From NCBI GenBank assembly GCA_938003575.1, contig CALKYG010000320.1:1-7112 (forward strand): DNA of 7,112 nucleotides, in the 5' to 3' direction. The stretch comes from an uncultured Alphaproteobacteria bacterium. Its GTDB lineage: Bacteria; Pseudomonadota; Alphaproteobacteria; Caulobacterales; Parvularculaceae. Each line of letters opens with the position of its first letter. The first letter of the stretch is position 1. Below are positions 1-6,015 of the stretch, one piece after another. The position numbers and the translations under genes were made by a program. The notes below the pieces were generated by a model, which was not told the DNA's origin, made no database searches, and saw only the letters and a program-made list of their open reading frames with translations.

Positions 1-1
1 G

Positions 2-151
2 AGAGGCCGGGGCGAGATCGTCTTCTCGGCGACCGACGTCTTCAATAGTTTCGGTTATCGCTATCGGATCGACGGCTTTGGATTCGACGCGATTTACGAG
101 AATTTCTATCAGACGCAGGAATTCAACCTGTCATTGAAGGCGAAATTCTGA
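2..151 (+). CDS. C-terminal end of an outer-membrane beta-barrel protein, probably a TonB-dependent receptor (partial)
   Basis: The reading frame is open from the window edge to a TGA at 149-151 and gives 49 residues, so only the end of the gene is present. The visible part contains VFSATDVFNSFGYRY, which resembles the 'variant of TDxFN' strand found near the end of TonB-dependent receptors. It ends in alternating residues (EFNLSLKAKF) with a terminal phenylalanine, the signature recognised by the BAM machinery for outer-membrane insertion. Such receptors import siderophores, metal chelates or other large ligands using TonB energy; the ligand cannot be told from this fragment. The gene converges on the atp operon, with 62 bases between the two stop codons. 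Another outer-membrane barrel type is possible. Confidence 0.7.
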   Translation, partial: RGRGEIVFSATDVFNSFGYRYRIDGFGFDAIYENFYQTQEFNLSLKAKF

Positions 152-213
152 GGCGGACTGCGTTCGAGCGCGCGGGCGAGAGGCCGGCTGCGTCATTCCG
201 CCGACGAACGGAT

Positions 214-774
214 CTAATGAAGCTTCGTGCGAAGCTCGTCGATGGCGCGCTCAGCGAGAGCGGACTGCGCGCCCTTGTCCATGCGAGAGCGGATGATCTC
301 GCGCGCCGCCTCGATCGCGAGATCAGTCGTCTGCGCGCGCATGTCGGCGATCGCCTGCGCTTCGATGCGGGCGATCTTGTCCTCGGCCGCCCTGGTGCGG
401 CGGGCGATCTGCTCTTCGATCTTGTCGCGCGCCTCAACAGCGAGGCGCTGCGCGTCGCGCTTCGCCTGCTCGATAATGGCGGCCGCCTCGTCCTCCGCCT
501 CGCGCTGCCGGCGCTGGTATTTCGCCAGAAGTTCCTGCGCTTCGTCGCGCAGCGCGCGGGCGCGGTCGAGTTCGTCGGCGATATCCTGCGCGCGCTTGTC
601 GAGCGCTGCAGCGAGCTTCTTGTGCGCGCCGAGCCACGCGAACAGCGCAACGACGACGAGGAAGCCAAGACTCACCCAATTGGTCGGATCCTGGAAGAAG
701 GGGAGGGAGACGTCTTGGCCGCCATGGGCGGCGTCGTCCGCGGTCTCGGCCAGAATAAGCGCAAGTTCGATCAT
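214..774 (-). CDS. atpF: F0F1 ATP synthase subunit b (peripheral stalk)
   Basis: Codes for 186 residues, last gene of the F0 operon. Subunit b pairs with b' to form the stator stalk that holds the F1 head still against the turning c ring. A short N-terminal segment is followed by one membrane helix at about residues 33-50 (WVSLGFLVVVALFAWLGAHK). After that comes a long, highly charged, Ala/Glu/Arg-rich coiled coil to about residue 160 and a C-terminal segment that would contact F1 delta. The b' stop codon TAA lies only 9 bases upstream and overlaps the ribosome-binding site (TAAGGA, two bases from the ATG), a tight spacing that suggests coupled translation with b'. The membrane helix lacks an N-terminal cleavage signal. 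Assignment as b rather than b' rests on gene order and on the FFQDPTNWV-type start. Confidence 0.93.
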   Translation of the reverse strand: MIELALILAETADDAAHGGQDVSLPFFQDPTNWVSLGFLVVVALFAWLGAHKKLAAALDKRAQDIADELDRARALRDEAQELLAKYQRRQREAEDEAAAIIEQAKRDAQRLAVEARDKIEEQIARRTRAAEDKIARIEAQAIADMRAQTTDLAIEAAREIIRSRMDKGAQSALAERAIDELRTKLH

Positions 775-783
775 GGTCCGTCC

Positions 784-1341
784 TTACGCGTTCGCCGCTT
801 TAGCGAGCGCGGCGTGAACCGCAGCGTCGGCAGGCGTTTCCTGGATAAGCGCTTCGACGATCGCGCGGGTCGTGTCGGCCGCCGCCTCGCGCACCTTGGC
901 GGCGGCGGTCCTCCTCATTTCCTCGATCCGCGCTTCGGCCGCGTCGGCTTTCGACGACAGAGTATCCTCAGCGTCCTTGCGAAGCGAGGCGATTTCCGCG
1001 TTCACTTCATCCCGAGTTTCGCCGGCGATCGCCTGCGCCTTGGCGCGGGCGTCGGCGAGCGAGCGGTTATAGGCGGCTTCGGCTTCCTCAGCCATGCGCT
1101 TTGATTCGGCGGCGCGGTCGAGGTCGTCCGCAATGCGGTCGCGGCGTTCCTCGATCGCGGCGCCGAGGCGCGGCAGAACCAGCGACGACATGATCCAGTA
1201 AAGAAGGCCGAACGTCACCGCCAGCCAGAAAATCTGACTCGGGAACGTCGTGACGTCCATCTGCGGGAGACCGCCCTCAGAATGCGCGGCCTCGGCGGCG
1301 TGCGCCGCCTCTTCGGCAAGGACTGTCAGCGTAAGGATCAT
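784..1341 (-). CDS. atpF': F0F1 ATP synthase subunit b' (second peripheral-stalk subunit)
   Basis: Codes for 185 residues; also named atpF2, atpG or atpX in related genomes. It forms a heterodimer with b in the stator stalk, as known for phototrophic and many other alphaproteobacteria and for chloroplasts. The N-terminus is Ala/His/Glu-rich. One membrane helix spans about residues 36-56 (from FPSQIFWLAVTFGLLYW), followed by the conserved turn LVLPRLGAAIEERRDRI and then a charged coiled coil rich in Ala, Glu, Lys and Arg. It lies between atpE (43-base gap) and atpF (9-base gap), the usual order in Hyphomicrobiales. The ribosome-binding site is poor: only a GGA about ten bases before the ATG. 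An imperfect 10-base direct repeat occupies the leader. Confidence 0.93.
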   Translation of the reverse strand: MILTLTVLAEEAAHAAEAAHSEGGLPQMDVTTFPSQIFWLAVTFGLLYWIMSSLVLPRLGAAIEERRDRIADDLDRAAESKRMAEEAEAAYNRSLADARAKAQAIAGETRDEVNAEIASLRKDAEDTLSSKADAAEARIEEMRRTAAAKVREAAADTTRAIVEALIQETPADAAVHAALAKAANA

Positions 1342-1348
1342 GGGATCG

Positions 1349-1377
1349 GGTTCCGTTCAAGCGATTTGGTTCTGTTC
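1349..1377. repeat. Imperfect 10-base direct repeat in the atpE-b' gap
   Basis: On the plus strand ggttccgttc (1349-1358) and ggttctgttc (1368-1377) match at 9 of 10 positions with a 19-base period. They fill most of the 43-base spacer upstream of the b' start. This may be chance in a short spacer; no known binding site is recognised. Confidence 0.4.
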
Positions 1378-1384
1378 TGTCGTC

Positions 1385-1612
1385 CTAGACGGCGAACAGG
1401 ATCAGCATCGCAATAACGAAACCGAGAAGGCCCGTGAATTCCGTCAGCGCGAAGGCGAGCAGCAGAGTCTGCTGGTTGCCGGCGGCGGCCGACGGATTGC
1501 GGAACGCGCCCGCGAGGAAGTTGCCGAAAATCAGGCCGAGGCCGACGCCCGCACCCGCCAGCGGAAGCGCCGCAATGCCGGCGCCGATCATTTTCGCTGC
1601 TTCAACGTCCAT
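1385..1612 (-). CDS. atpE: F0F1 ATP synthase subunit c (proton-carrying ring)
   Basis: Codes for 75 residues, the normal length for this proteolipid. Several copies form the rotating ring in the inner membrane. It is a hairpin of two membrane helices. Helix 1 carries the glycine-rich packing motif (alternating glycines at residues 20, 22, 24 and 26, AGAGVGLG). The polar loop has the conserved R38-N39-P40. Helix 2 carries the proton-binding glutamate E58 in FALTEFTG. No sodium-binding residue pattern is apparent, so proton coupling is inferred. P17 in helix 1 is a little unusual compared with the c subunits I recall. It has the best ribosome-binding site of the operon, AAGGAG six bases before the ATG, consistent with the high copy number needed. 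A strong inverted repeat lies upstream at 1650-1683. Confidence 0.97.
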   Translation of the reverse strand: MDVEAAKMIGAGIAALPLAGAGVGLGLIFGNFLAGAFRNPSAAAGNQQTLLLAFALTEFTGLLGFVIAMLILFAV

Positions 1613-1618
1613 TTCTAA

Positions 1619-1624
1619 CTCCTT
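1619..1624 (-). promoter_or_regulatory. Strong ribosome-binding site of atpE
   Basis: AAGGAG on the minus strand, six bases before the atpE ATG. It is the closest match to the anti-Shine-Dalgarno sequence in the atp operon and fits the need for many c subunits per complex. Confidence 0.85.
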
Positions 1625-1649
1625 GGTCTCTCTTGAGCCGTTCTTGGGG

Positions 1650-1683
1650 TTCGTTCTGCGGCCGGCCCCCGTCCGCGAACGAA
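1650..1683 (-). promoter_or_regulatory. Intercistronic stem-loop between atpB and atpE
   Basis: On the minus strand TTCGTTC and GCGG pair with CCGC and GAACGAA. This makes 11 base pairs with one bulged A on the 3' side and an 11-base loop. It occupies the middle of the 81-base atpB-atpE gap and leaves the atpE ribosome-binding site free. No T-run follows the stem, so it is not a typical intrinsic terminator. An RNA-processing or stability element that raises atpE output is the likelier reading, and this is inference. Confidence 0.55.
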
Positions 1684-1693
1684 AGTGACGAAA

Positions 1694-2476
1694 CTAGTGG
1701 TGACCGGCGTGAACCGCGTCGTTTAAGTAAATGCAGGTCAAGATCGCGAACACATAAGCCTGAAGGAACGCGACCAGGATCTCGAGCATCGTGATCGCGA
1801 TGATCCCGAGGAAAGGGAAGATTGCAATGACGCCGAAGACGCCGCCGGCGCCGAGAAGCGAAATGATAAAGCCCGCAAAGACCTTCAGAATGATGTGGCC
1901 GGCCAGCATGTTTGCGAACAACCGGATCGCCAGGCTTATCGGGCGCGACAGGAACGAAACGATCTCGATGAGACTGACGAGCGGCAACAGCCAGATAGGC
2001 ACCCCGGAGGGAACGAACAGTTTCAGGAAGGAAAGCCCGTTCTTGTAAAAGCCGTAGATGATGACGATGGATATTGACAGGAGGCCGAGCGACGCCGTGA
2101 CGGCGATGTGGCTCGTTGTCGTAAACGTGTGCGGCAGGCCCGGGATCGTCGGAAACAGCCCGAGAAGGTTCGCAAGCAGGATATAGATGAACAGCGTGAA
2201 CACATACGGAAAGAACTTCATGCCCTCGGGGCCGATGGCGCCGCGCACCGTGTCGGCGATGAATTCGTAGAACACTTCCGCGACAGACTGGAGCCGGCCG
2301 GGGATCAGCGCGCGGCTGCGCGTCGCGACGCCGAAGAATGCGATGGCCGCGCCGAGCGCGATCCACATCCACAAGGTCGAATTCGTAAAGGAGACGTCGA
2401 CGCCGCCCATGGTGAGGGGAACGAGCGGATGGATCTCGAATTGCTCCATCGGACCGGCGGCCATCTGCCTCAACAT
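1694..2476 (-). CDS. atpB: F0F1 ATP synthase subunit a (proton channel)
   Basis: Codes for 260 residues from the first ATG. Subunit a is the fixed membrane subunit that gives protons access to the c ring. The sequence begins with QFEIHPLVPL after the start and has several hydrophobic helices; the first is near residues 34-51. The essential arginine lies in SLAIRLFANMLAGH at residue 185 (codon 1922-1924) and corresponds to Arg210 of the E. coli protein. EGMKFFPYVFTLFIYIL and the C-terminal LEILVAFLQAYVFAIL stretch are also family hallmarks. The start is uncertain: an ATG four codons in (first base 2464, protein beginning MAAGPMEQF) has GAGG three bases upstream, while the first ATG has GGAAG close by. 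A perfect 7-bp inverted repeat lies just upstream of the first ATG. It follows atpI with a 49-base gap. Confidence 0.96.
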   Translation of the reverse strand: MLRQMAAGPMEQFEIHPLVPLTMGGVDVSFTNSTLWMWIALGAAIAFFGVATRSRALIPGRLQSVAEVFYEFIADTVRGAIGPEGMKFFPYVFTLFIYILLANLLGLFPTIPGLPHTFTTTSHIAVTASLGLLSISIVIIYGFYKNGLSFLKLFVPSGVPIWLLPLVSLIEIVSFLSRPISLAIRLFANMLAGHIILKVFAGFIISLLGAGGVFGVIAIFPFLGIIAITMLEILVAFLQAYVFAILTCIYLNDAVHAGHH

Positions 2477-2483
2477 GTCTTCC

Positions 2484-2504
2484 GCGCCTCTCGGAAGGAG
2501 GCGC
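2484..2504 (-). promoter_or_regulatory. Stem-loop directly upstream of the atpB start
   Basis: On the minus strand GCGCCTC and GAGGCGC form a perfect 7-bp stem with a 7-base loop. The stem ends at 2484, so the putative GGAAG ribosome-binding site and the ATG follow at once. No T-run is present. It may influence atpB translation or mark an RNA-processing point between atpI and atpB; neither is shown by sequence alone. Confidence 0.5.
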
Positions 2505-2525
2505 CGACCGCCCGCTTCCCGCTAA

Positions 2526-2852
2526 TCATTCCGCGCCGGCTTCGTCGCCCTTGCGGTCTTGCTTCATCGTCTGCGCGACATTCCTGATTCCAGCCGCAAA
2601 GCCAACCAGAATGCCGCCCACGAGCCCCCAGGGGGATGTTCCCGCCAGCTGATCGAGGCCGAGACCGAGCGCCGGGCCGACGATCATCGCTGCGAGAAGC
2701 TCCGACGCGAGCCGGAACCCCTTGCCCATCGCGCGGCCGCGTGTCGCGTCTGCGTCTTCGGCGTTCGGATTGGCGACCTTTCGAGCGGCCTCCAAACGCG
2801 ACGAAAACTCATCCAGCGGCGACGGGTCGTGCTTGCCGGCGGGATCGGACAT
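2526..2852 (-). CDS. atpI: ATP synthase assembly protein AtpI (AtpI/AtpZ family)
   Basis: Codes for 108 residues, first gene of the F0 operon. AtpI-family proteins are small membrane proteins that help c-ring assembly and, in some bacteria, cation supply; they are not part of the final enzyme. The N-terminal 45 residues are polar and charged. Two membrane helices follow, at about residues 47-66 (LASELLAAMIVGPALGLGLD) and 75-93 (WGLVGGILVGFAAGIRNV), joined by LAGTSPW, which is characteristic of the alphaproteobacterial family. The C-terminus is charged. I chose the ATG at 2852 because GGAG stands four bases before it and the protein MSDPAGKHDP fits family starts. A longer reading to 2951 would run through the promoter. 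Confidence 0.9.
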   Translation of the reverse strand: MSDPAGKHDPSPLDEFSSRLEAARKVANPNAEDADATRGRAMGKGFRLASELLAAMIVGPALGLGLDQLAGTSPWGLVGGILVGFAAGIRNVAQTMKQDRKGDEAGAE

Positions 2853-2856
2853 GAAA

Positions 2857-2860
2857 CTCC
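2857..2860 (-). promoter_or_regulatory. Ribosome-binding site that decides the atpI start
   Basis: GGAG (within AAGGCGGAG) on the minus strand, four bases before the ATG at 2852. It supports this start over the in-frame ATG 99 bases further upstream, which overlaps the promoter. Confidence 0.65.
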
Positions 2861-2922
2861 GCCTTGGGCGTGCCTGGAGAGGGGACTCAGGAGGACCCCG
2901 AACCCCGGTAAAATCGCGGCGG

Positions 2923-2951
2923 AACCTAGCGGCGCCGCATCGCAGCGTCAA
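2923..2951 (-). promoter_or_regulatory. Sigma-70-type promoter of the F0 operon
   Basis: On the minus strand TTGACG (2951-2946) is followed after exactly 17 bases by TAGGTT (2928-2923). The first hexamer matches the -35 consensus at five of six positions and the second matches the -10 consensus TATAAT at three of six. Transcription would start near 2915, leaving a leader of about 60 bases before atpI. It lies in the 201-base gap between the acetyltransferase gene and atpI, where a housekeeping operon promoter is expected. Confidence 0.65.
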
Positions 2952-3053
2952 GGCTCGCGACCGCGCTCTAATTGCTTGAATGTTGGGGCCTAAATCTCCC
3001 GCGTCGTCTCGCCGCGCCGGATTTTGGAACAGGCTCGCGCCGGCCCGCGACGG

Positions 3054-3584
3054 TCAGGCTCGGGCAGTCTCCAGGCGGTATTTGTGGAACCGCGCCCCTT
3101 CGTACGTAACATCGCCGACATGGACCGCGCCAAGGCGGTTGAGCGCGCCGAGATTTCGCCGCGACGGCGGCAACAGGAAGGTGACGGCGTCAATGCGCGC
3201 GTCGTTCCGGGCGAAGGCGATCGCCTTTCGTGTGATGACAACGCCGGCGCCGAAAAATTCGGGCTTCAGCACAAGGCCGAAATCCCATTCGTCACCTTCA
3301 AGCTGAAACCCGCCCCAGCCAGCATATCGGCCGTCGGAGAGGATCGCCCAATGCCCGAGCCCGTCACGGCGCCAGCGTTCCTCCTTGGCGGATACGAAAT
3401 CGAGCGCCGTCTGCCTGTTCCACTCGGAGCTGAGCAGGGGCAAGTGCGCCGCTATGCGCGGGTCGCGCATGTGACAGACTAATTCGTCGACCGGAATTTC
3501 AGTCAGCCGGACAAAGACGATCCGCCATCCTTTCCTGCCGTTCGCGCCGCCGCCAAGTTCGAGAGCTTGCATCGGACGGCTCAT
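3054..3584 (-). CDS. GNAT-family N-acetyltransferase (RimJ/RimL-like)
   Basis: Codes for 176 residues. GNAT enzymes move an acetyl group from acetyl-CoA to an amine; the substrate here is unknown. The N-terminal part (MRDPRIAAHLPLL, residues 39-51) resembles the RimJ/RimL-like Acetyltransf_3 type. WAILSDGRYAGWGGFQLE (79-96) and WDFGLVLKPEFFGAG (100-114) form the expected beta strands. F110-F-G-A-G114 matches the acetyl-CoA pyrophosphate loop, and SRRNLGALNRLGAVHVG (141-157) matches the usual NxxSxxxxxKxGF-like C-terminal motif. It lies 83 bases downstream of dcp and ends 201 bases before atpI. No Shine-Dalgarno sequence precedes the first ATG; instead a small hairpin sits there. The ATG four codons on (first base 3572) is an alternative start, also without one. 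Confidence 0.83.
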   Translation of the reverse strand: MSRPMQALELGGGANGRKGWRIVFVRLTEIPVDELVCHMRDPRIAAHLPLLSSEWNRQTALDFVSAKEERWRRDGLGHWAILSDGRYAGWGGFQLEGDEWDFGLVLKPEFFGAGVVITRKAIAFARNDARIDAVTFLLPPSRRNLGALNRLGAVHVGDVTYEGARFHKYRLETARA

Positions 3585-3585
3585 A

Positions 3586-3600
3586 GCCGCTCAAGGCGGC
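3586..3600 (-). repeat. Short hairpin abutting the acetyltransferase start codon
   Basis: On the minus strand GCCGC and GCGGC pair as a 5-bp stem with a 5-base loop, ending one base before the ATG at 3584. It takes the place where a ribosome-binding site would be, and no other purine-rich site is seen. It may lower translation, or it may be chance in GC-rich DNA. Confidence 0.3.
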
Positions 3601-3617
3601 CAGGCAATCCGCGCGGC

Positions 3618-3650
3618 CGCCGGCGCTTTTCAAGATTTCGTGCGCCGGCG
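3618..3650 (-). terminator. Inverted repeat downstream of dcp, possible terminator or 3'-end stabiliser
   Basis: CGCCGGCGC and GCGCCGGCG form a perfect 9-bp GC-only stem with a 15-base AT-rich loop, starting 18 bases after the dcp stop codon. No T-run follows on the minus strand, so efficient intrinsic termination is not assured. It could protect the dcp transcript 3' end or only attenuate read-through into the acetyltransferase gene. Confidence 0.45.
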
Positions 3651-3667
3651 AGGGAAGCGGAGGAATG

Positions 3668-5854
3668 TCACTCGGTGCTAGTCACCGGAAAGCCCCGATC
3701 GCGCATCAGCGACTCGACTGCCGCATCGCGGCCGCGGAACTTGCGATAGGCTTCCGCCGGATCGATCGCGTTTCGCGGCGCGAAGAGATAGTCGACGAGC
3801 TTCTTCGCGAGCGCCTTGTCGTAAAAGCCGCCGGGCGCCGCCTCGAAGGCCTCCGCCGCGTCAGCGGTCAGGACATCCGCCCACATGTAGCCGTAATAGC
3901 CCGCCGAATAGCCCTCGCCTGAGAAGATATGACCGAAATGCGGCGAGCGGTGGCGCATCACGATTTCGCTCGGCATGCCGAGCTGGCTGAGCGTTTCACG
4001 TTCGAATCTGTCGGGGTCGATATTGGCCGGGTCGGTCATATGAAAGCGCATGTCTACGAGCGCTGAGGCGAGATATTCCGTCGTGTCGAATCCCTGATTG
4101 AAATTCGCCGCCGCCTTAATCTTGTCGACAAGGGCTTTCGGCATCGGTTCGCCGGTCTTGTTGTGAACGAGGAAACGCGAAATCACCTCGTCGGTCGACA
4201 GCCAGCGTTCAAGCAATTGCGACTGAAATTCGGTGTAGTCGCGCACGCCGCCATTCAGCGTCGGATAAGCGACGCGCGACGACAAGGTGTGCAGCGCGTG
4301 ACCGAACTCATGAAAATATGTCTCGGCGTCGTCCCACGAAATGAGTACCGGTTCGCCCGGCGCGCCTTTGACGAAATTCGAATTGTTCGAAGCAAGGACC
4401 GTGCGCTTGCCGTTGAAAGTCTCATGGCTGCGATAGCTCGTCGCCCATGCGCCGGATCGCTTGCCCTGACGCGCGAAAGGATCAAGATACCAATAGCCGA
4501 CATGTTCGCCCGAAGTCTTGTCTGTGACCTCCCAGACTTTGACGTCCTCGTGAAAAACAGGAACTGATCCCTCGGGAACAGGCGCAAAGTTGAAGTTGAA
4601 GACCTCGCCCGCGACGAAGAACATCGCATCGCGCAATTTGCCAAGTTCCAGATACTGCTTAACCTCGTCGGAATTCAGGTCGTATTTGGCGAGGCGGACC
4701 TTCTCCGCATAGAAGCGGTAATCCCATGGCGCGATCTTGATATTTGCGCCCTCCCTGTCGGCGACCGCCTGCATGTCGGCGACTTCCTCTCTGACGCGCG
4801 CGACGGCGGCGGGCCAGACCGCCTCCATCAATGCTATGGCGCGTTCCGGCGTTTTCGCCATGCGGTCCTGAAGGCGCCACGACGCATAATTCTCATAGCC
4901 GAGCAGGCCGACGCGTTCGTCCCTCAGCTTCAGGATCTCGGCGATTATCGCATTGTTGTCGAATTCATCGCCGTTATCGCCGCGATTGTAAAAAGTGCGC
5001 CAGACCTTTTCACGCAGTTTTCGTTCAGTGGAATAGGTAAGGAACGGGTCCATCGACGAACGCGTGTTGGTGATTGCGTATTCGCCCTTGCGTCCTCGCG
5101 CCTCGGCCGCTGCAGCCGCTGCCTTGACGAACGAGTCAGGAAGGCCGCCGAGCTCGCTCTTCTTCAAATAGGTGACGTAACTTTCCTCGTCATGCAGCAC
5201 GTTGTTTGCAAACGTTGTGTAGAGTTCCGCCAGCCGCTGGCTGATCGCCGCGTAACGTTCTTTCGCGTCGCCCTCAAGAGTAGCGCCGTTCATGGCGAAA
5301 CCGTTATAGACGAGCCAGACGAGGCGCTGCTGATCCGGACGCATCTTTTTCAGGGCGGGAGACTCGTAAACGGCCTTGATGCGCGAGAAGAGCTTTTCGT
5401 TTTGCGTCACCTTCGAATTGAATTCGGCGAGCTTCGGCGCCATCTCCTGCTGAATTGCGCGAAATTCCGGCGACGATTTGTTGTTTGAAAGTATGCCGTA
5501 ATAGGCGAAGACGTCGCCAAGCGCGCGCCCGGAATCCTCCAGCGCAAGAATGGTGTTCTCGAATGTCGGCGCATCCTCATTGTTCACGATGGCGTCGACC
5601 TCGGCGAGACTCATGGCCATGCCCGCCTCGAGCGCCGGCTTAAGCTGCGCAAGATCCATTCGGTCGAAGGCCGGAAATCCGCCGCGCGGCCCCTCCCATT
5701 TGGCGAGAAAGACGTTTGACGCCGGATCGACATTCACGGAAGCGGCGGCGGCGGCAAGGTCGGCCTGCGGCCATTTCGGCCCCTCAGGCGCCGTCGCGCA
5801 GGCGGAAAGGGCTATTGCTACGGCGCTTGCCGTCATCGCGTAGATCGGACGCAT
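3668..5854 (-). CDS. dcp: M3-family metallopeptidase, peptidyl-dipeptidase Dcp-like lipoprotein
   Basis: Codes for 728 residues. Dcp removes dipeptides from the C-terminus of oligopeptides. The zinc motif HEFGH is at residues 515-519 with the third ligand E542 in DYTEF. The substrate-binding end of the active site, HIFSGEGYSAGYYGYMW, gives H642, Y649 and Y656, equivalent to His600, Tyr605 and Tyr612 of thimet oligopeptidase. ALEAGMA, APTFENT, LLGYENYASW and RMAKTPE agree with E. coli Dcp along its length. The N-terminus is a lipoprotein signal ending in lipobox LSAC, with the modified cysteine C19 followed by alanine, so an outer-membrane anchor facing the periplasm is inferred; E. coli Dcp lacks this. 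I chose the ATG at 5854 because GAGGGG lies six bases upstream and it starts the signal peptide. No clear promoter was found upstream. Confidence 0.93.
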   Translation of the reverse strand: MRPIYAMTASAVAIALSACATAPEGPKWPQADLAAAAASVNVDPASNVFLAKWEGPRGGFPAFDRMDLAQLKPALEAGMAMSLAEVDAIVNNEDAPTFENTILALEDSGRALGDVFAYYGILSNNKSSPEFRAIQQEMAPKLAEFNSKVTQNEKLFSRIKAVYESPALKKMRPDQQRLVWLVYNGFAMNGATLEGDAKERYAAISQRLAELYTTFANNVLHDEESYVTYLKKSELGGLPDSFVKAAAAAAEARGRKGEYAITNTRSSMDPFLTYSTERKLREKVWRTFYNRGDNGDEFDNNAIIAEILKLRDERVGLLGYENYASWRLQDRMAKTPERAIALMEAVWPAAVARVREEVADMQAVADREGANIKIAPWDYRFYAEKVRLAKYDLNSDEVKQYLELGKLRDAMFFVAGEVFNFNFAPVPEGSVPVFHEDVKVWEVTDKTSGEHVGYWYLDPFARQGKRSGAWATSYRSHETFNGKRTVLASNNSNFVKGAPGEPVLISWDDAETYFHEFGHALHTLSSRVAYPTLNGGVRDYTEFQSQLLERWLSTDEVISRFLVHNKTGEPMPKALVDKIKAAANFNQGFDTTEYLASALVDMRFHMTDPANIDPDRFERETLSQLGMPSEIVMRHRSPHFGHIFSGEGYSAGYYGYMWADVLTADAAEAFEAAPGGFYDKALAKKLVDYLFAPRNAIDPAEAYRKFRGRDAAVESLMRDRGFPVTSTE

Positions 5855-5860
5855 GGAGAT

Positions 5861-5866
5861 CCCCTC
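5861..5866 (-). promoter_or_regulatory. Ribosome-binding site that decides the dcp start
   Basis: GAGGGG on the minus strand, six bases before the ATG at 5854. It excludes the longer reading from 5911, which would bury the lipoprotein signal peptide 19 residues inside the protein. Confidence 0.85.
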
Positions 5867-5970
5867 GATTACTTTGCGAGGATAAGAGCAGGCGCCGACG
5901 GTGAACGCCACAAAAAATGCGGCAGGACGTTACCCCAACGCGGCAAGCTGCTGGATCGACCAAAGCATGC

Positions 5971-6005
5971 GGGGCCATCACGCCAATAACAATTTCGATG
6001 GCGCC
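5971..6005 (-). terminator. Imperfect inverted repeat after the secreted-protein gene, possible terminator
   Basis: On the minus strand GGCGCCATC and GATGGCCCC pair at eight of nine positions with a 17-base loop, starting ten bases after the stop codon at 6016. No T-run follows. It is the only structure seen in the 161-base gap before dcp and may end the upstream transcript. Confidence 0.35.
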
Positions 6006-6015
6006 GCCGCACGGC

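Noticed and set aside
161..210. CGTTCG ... CGAACG pair in the convergent gap, as a shared terminator
   Set aside because: Only six base pairs with a 38-base loop and no T-run on either strand; not enough to call.
152..213. Possible small gene or RNA in the convergent gap
   Set aside because: Only 62 bases, no open frame of note and no RNA-like structure.
217..1104. Long plus-strand open frame of 295 codons opposite the b and b' genes
   Set aside because: It is the antisense shadow of two GC-rich coiled-coil genes. Its product is arginine-rich with no recognisable domain, and the minus-strand genes are certain.
2108..2587. Plus-strand open frame of 159 codons opposite atpB and the atpI end
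   Set aside because: Antisense shadow of atpB; charged low-complexity product with no family resemblance and no ribosome-binding site.
3013..3043. Eight-base direct repeat CGCGCCGG in the gap before atpI
   Set aside because: Short, wholly GC and likely by chance in this base composition.
3024..3482. Plus-strand open frame of 152 codons opposite the acetyltransferase gene
   Set aside because: The minus-strand reading has clear GNAT motifs; this one has none.
5855..5970. Search for a dcp promoter, with TTGTGG or GTTCAC as -35 and TATCCT as -10
   Set aside because: Spacings come out as 23 and 16 bases with weak hexamers; no candidate stands out.
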